Positions 33,126 through 38,083 of a DNA stretch of 38,083 bases are shown in pieces. The stretch spans positions 1 through 38,083 of the forward strand of contig JAPPNO010000092.1 in NCBI GenBank assembly GCA_028873845.1, given 5' to 3'. The stretch's first letter is position 1; every line of letters begins with the position of its first letter. The notes under the pieces are model-generated. The model was not told the origin of the DNA. It saw nothing but the letters and a program-made list of their open reading frames with translations, and did not search any database. The position numbers and the translations under genes are program-made. This stretch comes from Gemmatimonadota bacterium. Lineage in GTDB: Bacteria > Gemmatimonadota > Gemmatimonadetes > Longimicrobiales > Gaopeijiaceae.

Positions 33126-34838
33126 TCAGCGGGCCAGCCGCAGGCTCCTGAGCCGTCCCAGCGCGGCCGCCACGTCCTGTACGCGCGGCAGGGCGAGATC
33201 CCCGGTCCGGTTCGGGTCGAGGATGTCGAGCCCCTCCCGCTCCAGGGCGTTCGACAGGGCCTCGAGCACGTCCTCCACCGCCATTCCCCCGCCCATCAGG
33301 GTGCGGGCGTGATCGAGCGCCAGCGCGACCGCCCGCGTCTGCGCATACGACACGATCTGCCGCACCCCGGCGAGCTCGATCCGCTCCTCGCCGAAGTCGA
33401 CCGTGTCGCGGCTCCGAACCCTGATCGAACGCTCGCGCCGTCCACGCCGGGCCGAGATGGAGCGGGGATCGGGGAAGCGGTGACGGGCCGGCCAGCGCAC
33501 GGGACCCTCGTGGGTCAGGCGGCCGGTGGGGAGGCCGGCCGCGACCCGCCGCGCCTCTTCGGTCAGGTCCACCGGACGGTACCGGATCATTCCGACCACG
33601 CGGTCGGCCACATCCAGGTAGTCTCCGGAGCCGCCGATCACCAGGAGCGTGCTGGCGCCCGCTTCGTCGCGCAGGCTGCGCACGCGGTCGATGAATGGCG
33701 TGATGGGCTCGTCGTCGCGCCGGACCAGCGCCTGCATGCGGCGGTCGCGGATCATGAAGTTGGTGGCGGCCGTGTCCTCGTCGATCAGCAGCAGCCGCGA
33801 CCGGGCCTCCAGCGCCTCGATGATGGCCGCGGCCTGGCTGGTCGATCCGGATGCGTTGGGCGTGGAGAAGGCGCGGGTGTCCTGGCCGCCGGGAAGGGCG
33901 CCGATGAAGGGCGAGATGTCCACACCCGCGACCGACCGGCCGTCTTCGGCCTGGACCTTCATGGCGGTCGGGTCGGTGACGACGCACTCGCGGCCGTCGC
34001 CCGGACGGTGGTTGTAGACGCCGCGCGCCACCGCGTCCAGCACCGTCGACTTGCCGTGATACCCGCCGCCCACCAGCAGGGTCACGCCGCGCGGCACCCC
34101 CATGCCGGAGACGGGCGCGGCGTTGGCGCGGTCGAGGGTGACGCGGAGACTTGAGGGGGACTCGAAGGGCGTGGCCCGGTCGCTGGAGAGCGGGCGGTCG
34201 TCGATGCCGCTCCGCCGCGGCAGGATCGAGCCGTCGGCGATGAAGGCGACGAGGCCGCGCTCGTCCAGCTGGCCGCGCATGAAGTCGGCGTCTTCGTTGA
34301 CGCGGGAGTGCCTGGCCGGAGTCTCGGGGGGGTGGGCGCGGCGGGGGAGGGTGGAACGGACCAGCGCGGGGAGGGTGTCCAGGAGAAGGCGCTCCGCCGC
34401 GCGGCCCAGAATGCGGCGTCCGGTGGCGGGCAGGCCAATGGTGAACCGGGCCTCGATGGTGCCGTCGGCGCCGACGAGGACGGCGGTGTTGGGAAGCACG
34501 ACCTGCCCGGGATCGGCCATGGCGATCTCGCCGCTCTTTCCGCTGCCGGCACCGCGCCGGGCGCGCCGGGCGGCAGCCGCGAAGGTGCGGGCGAGGAGGC
34601 AGGAGAGACCCGTTCGCCGGGAGGGCGTGGCCAGGGTGGCCGCGTCGTAGCCGGCCCGCGCGGGATCCAGGATGACCGCGGCCCGGGTGGGAGCCGCGAA
34701 GGGGTCTCCCTGGACCCGGCGGATGTCCATGGTGTAGGGTGGGAGGCGCCATAGGCCCTTGAGGTCGCGGTACGCGGGGTAGCCGCGGCCGTCGATCCGG
34801 CGCAATGTGGTGCGGAGGTCTTCTTCCGTTCTGTGCAT
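33126..34838 (-). CDS. Predicted ATPase of the ABC class (DUF2791 / ABC_ATPase family)
   Basis: 570 aa, a typical length. The N-terminal family-specific part (RGYPAYRDLKGLW, YTMDIRRVQGDPFAAPTR) is followed by an ABC-type ATPase core. Walker A is GGGYHGKST (257-265), a signature-like segment is NASGSTSQAA (328-337), and Walker B is LLLIDEDTAATNFMIRD (D353-E354-D355). No transmembrane segments are present, so it is a soluble ATPase, not a transporter. Function is not established for the family. The ATG at 34838 is only 24 bp from the ATG of the divergent DUF3179 gene, so its promoter must overlap that start region. Confidence 0.92.
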   Translation of the reverse strand: MHRTEEDLRTTLRRIDGRGYPAYRDLKGLWRLPPYTMDIRRVQGDPFAAPTRAAVILDPARAGYDAATLATPSRRTGLSCLLARTFAAAARRARRGAGSGKSGEIAMADPGQVVLPNTAVLVGADGTIEARFTIGLPATGRRILGRAAERLLLDTLPALVRSTLPRRAHPPETPARHSRVNEDADFMRGQLDERGLVAFIADGSILPRRSGIDDRPLSSDRATPFESPSSLRVTLDRANAAPVSGMGVPRGVTLLVGGGYHGKSTVLDAVARGVYNHRPGDGRECVVTDPTAMKVQAEDGRSVAGVDISPFIGALPGGQDTRAFSTPNASGSTSQAAAIIEALEARSRLLLIDEDTAATNFMIRDRRMQALVRRDDEPITPFIDRVRSLRDEAGASTLLVIGGSGDYLDVADRVVGMIRYRPVDLTEEARRVAAGLPTGRLTHEGPVRWPARHRFPDPRSISARRGRRERSIRVRSRDTVDFGEERIELAGVRQIVSYAQTRAVALALDHARTLMGGGMAVEDVLEALSNALEREGLDILDPNRTGDLALPRVQDVAAALGRLRSLRLAR

Positions 34839-34862
34839 GTGTTTCGTTCCCGGGAGGTGCAG

Positions 34863-35951
34863 ATGTCGCGTTCACAATATGGCTGGATGGCGGCCCTCTG
34901 CGTTGCAGCCGGTCTCGGCGGGGCGTGCGGAGACCCGGTCATGAGGCCCGAACCGCTGGCGTGCGGGGCCCTCGATCCCGGATACCTGGCCGACGGTGGG
35001 GTGGGACGCGACGGCATCCCGGCGCTCACCGATCCCGACTTCGTTGCGATCGATGACGGGGAGCACACCGGGTACCTGTCGGAGGAATCGCGGGTGATCG
35101 GCGTGGAGATCGACGGAGAGTGGCTGGCGGTCCCCCACAACGTGATGTACCGGCACGAAATCGTGAACCTCAACCGCGCGGACGAGAGGCTTGCGGTGAC
35201 CTACTGTCCCCTGACCGGATCGGCGCTGACCTTCGACCGGGAGCTGGTGGGCGGCGCCGGGTTCGGCGTTTCGGGACTGCTGTACCAGGCCAACCTGATC
35301 ATGTACGACCGGAATGACGACGACTCCCTGTGGCCCCAGATGGCCGGCGCGGCCGCCTGCGGGCCGAACGAGGACAGGATCCTGGTGCGCCGTCCGGTTG
35401 TGGAGATGACGTGGGCGGGTTGGAAGGAGGTCTTTCCGGATTCCAGGGTGATCGGGATCGATGCATCGCTGACGTTCAACTACAACACCAACCCGTACGG
35501 GGTCGGCTACGAAAACCCGGACAACCCCGACTTCATTGGCTTTCCGTTGCCGCGCGACGACCTCAGGCGCAAGCCGAAGGAGCGGGTCCTGGGGCTGCCG
35601 GCGGAGGGGGGACGGGCGCCGCTCGCCTTCCCGTTCCTCGCCATGGCCGGGCAGGGTGATCTCTGGACGGTCGGCTTCGACTACGCGGGGGCCTCCGCCG
35701 TGGTGTTCTGGGACGCCGACAGGCAGGCGGCCGTGGCGCTGCGGCCCATCGCCGGTGGCCGGGCGCTGACCTTCCGGACCGAAGACGGGCGCTTCGTCGA
35801 CAACGAGACGGGATCGCGCTGGGACGTGGCTGGAAGGGCAACCGAAGGGTCCCTGCGCGGCGAGCGGCTCGAGATCGTCGCGGAGGCCTACGTCGCCTTC
35901 TGGCAGCCGTGGGCCGCGTTCCACCCGGGGACCGATCTCTTCATTGAGTAG
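34863..35951 (+). CDS. DUF3179 domain-containing lipoprotein
   Basis: 362 aa. A short signal (MSRSQYGWMAALCVAAGLGGAC) ends in a lipobox-like LGGAC. The DUF3179 signature is unmistakable: IDGEWLAVPHNVMYRHEIVN, then AVTYCPLTGSALTFDREL, FGVSGLLYQANLIMYDRNDD and SLWPQM. Conserved TYCPLTGSA carries the family cysteine. Function of the family is unknown, but it is usually exported. GGGAGG at 34852-34857, 5 nt before ATG 34863, fixes the start. It is followed, with overlap or near-overlap, by an outer-membrane barrel and a gamma-glutamyltransferase on the same strand, suggesting one envelope operon. Confidence 0.93.
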   Translation: MSRSQYGWMAALCVAAGLGGACGDPVMRPEPLACGALDPGYLADGGVGRDGIPALTDPDFVAIDDGEHTGYLSEESRVIGVEIDGEWLAVPHNVMYRHEIVNLNRADERLAVTYCPLTGSALTFDRELVGGAGFGVSGLLYQANLIMYDRNDDDSLWPQMAGAAACGPNEDRILVRRPVVEMTWAGWKEVFPDSRVIGIDASLTFNYNTNPYGVGYENPDNPDFIGFPLPRDDLRRKPKERVLGLPAEGGRAPLAFPFLAMAGQGDLWTVGFDYAGASAVVFWDADRQAAVALRPIAGGRALTFRTEDGRFVDNETGSRWDVAGRATEGSLRGERLEIVAEAYVAFWQPWAAFHPGTDLFIE

Positions 35952-36039
35952 GGCCGGAGCCGGCGGTCGGGGGATATCGCCACGACGGAGTGCGGCGATT
36001 CTCCTTTCCGGGTGCGTTGCCGGCCGGGGGCGCGGCCGC

Positions 36040-36891
36040 GTGCGTCGGTTGGCCCGCGCACTGCCGGTGGTGATCGTCGCCGGGCTGGGTGGTGGCGCGC
36101 ACGGTCTGGGCGGCCAGTGGGTGGAAGAGTCCGGCAACGGATGGGTGGCGCTGGCCGTGTACCATCAGGATACGCGGGACCGCTTCGGCATCGACGGGGA
36201 CATCCGGGCGCTCTTCGGCGAAGGCCGCGCGGTCACGACCTCGTCGTTCCTGACCGCGGCCATGGGTATCGCCGCTGGACTCGACCTGTGGGGCCAGTTC
36301 TCCTTCCACAGGCTCCGGTACGACGATGTGGCGGGCACACGGTCATCCACGGGGCCCGGCGACATCCGCCTCTGGTTGCGCGCCGCACCCCTGAAGTGGC
36401 TTGGTTCGTCGGTGCCGCTGGCCATTCGCGCCGGCTTCAAGGCCCCCGTCGGCGACTTCGATGTCGATGCCGAGATCATTCCGCTCGGAGACGGGCAGCG
36501 CGACTGGGAGGTGATGGCCGAACTGGGACACTCGTTCTGGCCGCGCCCGCTGTACCTGTCCGGATGGGTGGGCTACCGTTGGCGCGAGGAGAACACCCTG
36601 GCGAGAAAGGACTTCGGAGACGAGGTGTTCTACTTCGCCCAGGTCGGGGGACGCCTGGGCCGACTGGGGTACAAGCTGGCGCTCGACGGGTGGGACGGGG
36701 CCGCGGGCGTCACCGAGGGGATTTCGGTCCCGGGTTTTCAGCGCGACCTGGTGCAGCTGCAGCCGTCGTTGACGTATGATGTCGGTCCCGGGCAACTCGA
36801 AGCGGGGGCGCGTTTTGCGCTGGGTGGCAGGAACCTCCCGGCCGGGACCGCGCTCATGCTCCAGTACTTCACGAGATGGGAGCCGTTCTGA
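36040..36891 (+). CDS. Outer-membrane beta-barrel protein
   Basis: 283 aa from GTG 36040. A signal peptide (RRLARALPVVIVAGLGGGAHGLGGQ) is followed by alternating strands: WVEESGNGWVALAVYHQD, AAGLDLWGQFSFHRLRYDDV, DIRLWLRAAPLKWL, YLSGWVGYRWREENT, and ending MLQYFTRWEPF with a terminal phenylalanine, as outer-membrane barrels prefer. The frame is open from TTG 35944, overlapping the previous gene by 8 bp, but that form would need a 32-residue arginine-rich n-region, so the internal GTG is preferred. Its pattern resembles a transporter-like barrel of the kind annotated as phenol-pathway (MetA) outer-membrane proteins. Function unknown; likely co-transcribed with its neighbours. Confidence 0.75.
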   Translation: MRRLARALPVVIVAGLGGGAHGLGGQWVEESGNGWVALAVYHQDTRDRFGIDGDIRALFGEGRAVTTSSFLTAAMGIAAGLDLWGQFSFHRLRYDDVAGTRSSTGPGDIRLWLRAAPLKWLGSSVPLAIRAGFKAPVGDFDVDAEIIPLGDGQRDWEVMAELGHSFWPRPLYLSGWVGYRWREENTLARKDFGDEVFYFAQVGGRLGRLGYKLALDGWDGAAGVTEGISVPGFQRDLVQLQPSLTYDVGPGQLEAGARFALGGRNLPAGTALMLQYFTRWEPF

Positions 36892-36894
36892 ACG

Positions 36895-38040
36895 ATGACA
36901 AGTAAAGAGAAACTGGGACTGGCGGCCCTGGTCGCCGCGTGGGCGTGCGCGGGAGACTCCGGGCCCGTAGTGGAAGATGTCTACGGCGAAGGCCAGGTGG
37001 CCAGGTCGGGTGGCGGGGTGGTGGTGGCGGCGCAGCCGCTCGCGGCGGAGGCCGGGGCCGAGATGCTCCGCCGGGGCGGCAATGCGGCGGATGCTGCGGT
37101 GGCGGCGGCGTTCGCCGTGTCGGTCGTGGAGCCGTCCATGAACAGCATCGGCGGCCGCACCCAGATTCTGCTCCGTCTGCCGGACGGCACGGTGGCCGGG
37201 ATCGACGCGACCACCCAGGCGCCGCCCACCTACGATCCCGAGACAGCGCCCCAGGCGTCGTACGGGTACGCGACCGTGGGGGTGCCGGGGGCGGTGGCGG
37301 GGCTGACCCGCCTTCTACGCGAACACGGGACTCTGCCCCTGAAAGAGGTCATGGCTCCCGCCATCGAACTCGCCGGGAAGGGATTCCGCCTCCTTCCGGG
37401 CGAGGCGGCGCGGCACGGGGCCGGAGTCGAGCAGCTGGCCGAATTCGAAGGTTCCCGCACCCACTTCCTCACGCGGTCGGGAGAGACGCGCAAGGCCGGC
37501 GACCTCTTCCTTCAGCCGTACCTCGCGGCCACCCTGGCCGCCATCTCCGCCGGCGGAGCGGACGCATTCTACCGCGGCCCGATCGCGGAACGCATCGTGG
37601 CGGACATGGAGGCGCACGGCGGCGCCGTCACCGCCGAGGCGCTGGCCGGCTACCGGGCCGTCGACGCCCCGGTCGTGCGCGGGAGCTACCGCGGCTACGA
37701 GCTCGCCGGGACCGACCTTCCGGCCTCGGGCGCGGCGACCATCGGCATCCTGCACATCCTGGAGCACTTCGACATGGGCGCCCTCGATGCGGACAGCTGG
37801 GCGGGGCTGGTGGGGACGGTGGTCGCGCGGGTCTTCGAGGAGCGTGCGGCCGCCCGTTCGGAGGGCGCGGGCGACCTCGCGTTCATGACCGGCAAGGATT
37901 GGGCGGCCGGGATTGCGGCGACCATCCTCGTGCCCGGAGCGGTTCGCGGGACGGCCGGCGCGGCCCGGGGGGGCGTGCCGGCGACCCGGCTGGCGTCCGA
38001 TGGAGTCCCCGCGGCCGTCACAATGGCGCGATGGGATTGA
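36895..38040 (+). CDS. Gamma-glutamyltransferase, large subunit only (3'-truncated)
   Basis: 381 aa, starting 3 nt after the barrel gene. The N-terminus has a lipoprotein-like signal (LAALVAAWACAGD). The body is a gamma-glutamyltransferase large subunit: AEAGAEMLRRGGNAADAAVA, VVEPSMNSIGG, LPDGTVAGIDATTQAP, YGYATVGVPGAVAGL, and YELAGTDLPASGAATIGILH. Full-length members are about 550 aa and self-cleave before a catalytic Thr (T-T-H-x-S). That motif and the whole small subunit are missing, and no other frame after 37900 supplies it. The stop at 38040 falls where the sequence turns abruptly AT-rich, so the gene is probably cut by an insertion, contig end or chimeric join. As it stands it should be catalytically inactive. 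Confidence 0.88.
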   Translation: MTSKEKLGLAALVAAWACAGDSGPVVEDVYGEGQVARSGGGVVVAAQPLAAEAGAEMLRRGGNAADAAVAAAFAVSVVEPSMNSIGGRTQILLRLPDGTVAGIDATTQAPPTYDPETAPQASYGYATVGVPGAVAGLTRLLREHGTLPLKEVMAPAIELAGKGFRLLPGEAARHGAGVEQLAEFEGSRTHFLTRSGETRKAGDLFLQPYLAATLAAISAGGADAFYRGPIAERIVADMEAHGGAVTAEALAGYRAVDAPVVRGSYRGYELAGTDLPASGAATIGILHILEHFDMGALDADSWAGLVGTVVARVFEERAAARSEGAGDLAFMTGKDWAAGIAATILVPGAVRGTAGAARGGVPATRLASDGVPAAVTMARWD

Positions 38041-38083
38041 TTTTTGTAAGCGATTGGTACTGATTGGTTTATATCACTCATGG
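38035..38083. other. Abrupt AT-rich end of the window
   Basis: The last 49 bases (GATTGATTTTTG... to the end) contain 17 G or C, far lower than the rest of the window, and the coding sequence of the transferase is lost exactly at this point. The change is too sharp for gradual drift. It could be the edge of an insertion sequence or prophage, or an assembly join. No terminal inverted repeat can be identified from this short piece. Confidence 0.5.

Overview
The window is a GC-rich, gene-dense stretch of a Gram-negative bacterial chromosome. The combination of a TonB-dependent receptor with an N-terminal carboxypeptidase-regulatory-like domain, two large DUF5916 barrel proteins, 6-bladed beta-propeller lipoproteins, an S9 peptidase, a DUF4249-like lipoprotein and a DUF3179 protein points to a Gemmatimonadota-like organism. 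This is inferred from gene content only: there is no rRNA or marker gene, and I see no tRNA, rRNA, CRISPR array or complete mobile element.

Layout. 1-2.4 kb: a small HEPN-like protein, a stretch without a clear gene, a PorV/PorQ-like outer-membrane protein and a 72-aa zinc-ribbon protein, all on the minus strand. 2.6-5.3 kb: a DUF5916 outer-membrane protein and a small membrane protein, closed by a good intrinsic terminator. 5.3-8.0 kb: a minus-strand operon (DsbA-fold protein without CxxC, a 100-aa unknown, and a DEAD-box helicase whose catalytic motifs are eroded but whose DbpA-type RNA-binding domain is intact). 8.2-13.0 kb: aspartate aminotransferase, O-methyltransferase, and two near-identical copies of a small unknown gene flanking a 6-bladed beta-propeller lipoprotein; the second copy is followed at once by a HEPN gene. 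13.1-15.3 kb: a membrane protein and a fructosamine-kinase / LMW-phosphatase pair that fits protein deglycation. 15.5-20.5 kb: an intact DEAD-box helicase, an unknown, a barrel-like exported protein, and an NCS2 permease fused to a degenerate RsbW-like domain.

20.5-28.4 kb: a second DUF5916 protein, the 3' remnant of a beta-propeller gene, an S9 peptidase, a second beta-propeller lipoprotein gene broken by one in-frame amber codon, and a D-cysteine desulfhydrase / ACC-deaminase-family enzyme. 28.7-32.0 kb: a TonB-dependent receptor translationally coupled (ATGA) to a DUF4249-like lipoprotein, probably one uptake unit. 32.1-33.1 kb: a DtxR-family metal regulator facing a 62-aa protein across a small dyad. 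33.1-38.1 kb: a predicted ABC-class ATPase head to head, with only 24 bp between start codons, with a plus-strand run of a DUF3179 protein, an outer-membrane barrel, and a gamma-glutamyltransferase that stops before its catalytic small subunit where the sequence turns AT-rich.

Most of the window is envelope and nutrient-uptake biology plus housekeeping enzymes. The parts that stand out are the pseudo-helicase operon, the NCS2/ATPase-like fusion, the duplicated small gene with its HEPN partner, and the cluster of decaying beta-propeller genes.
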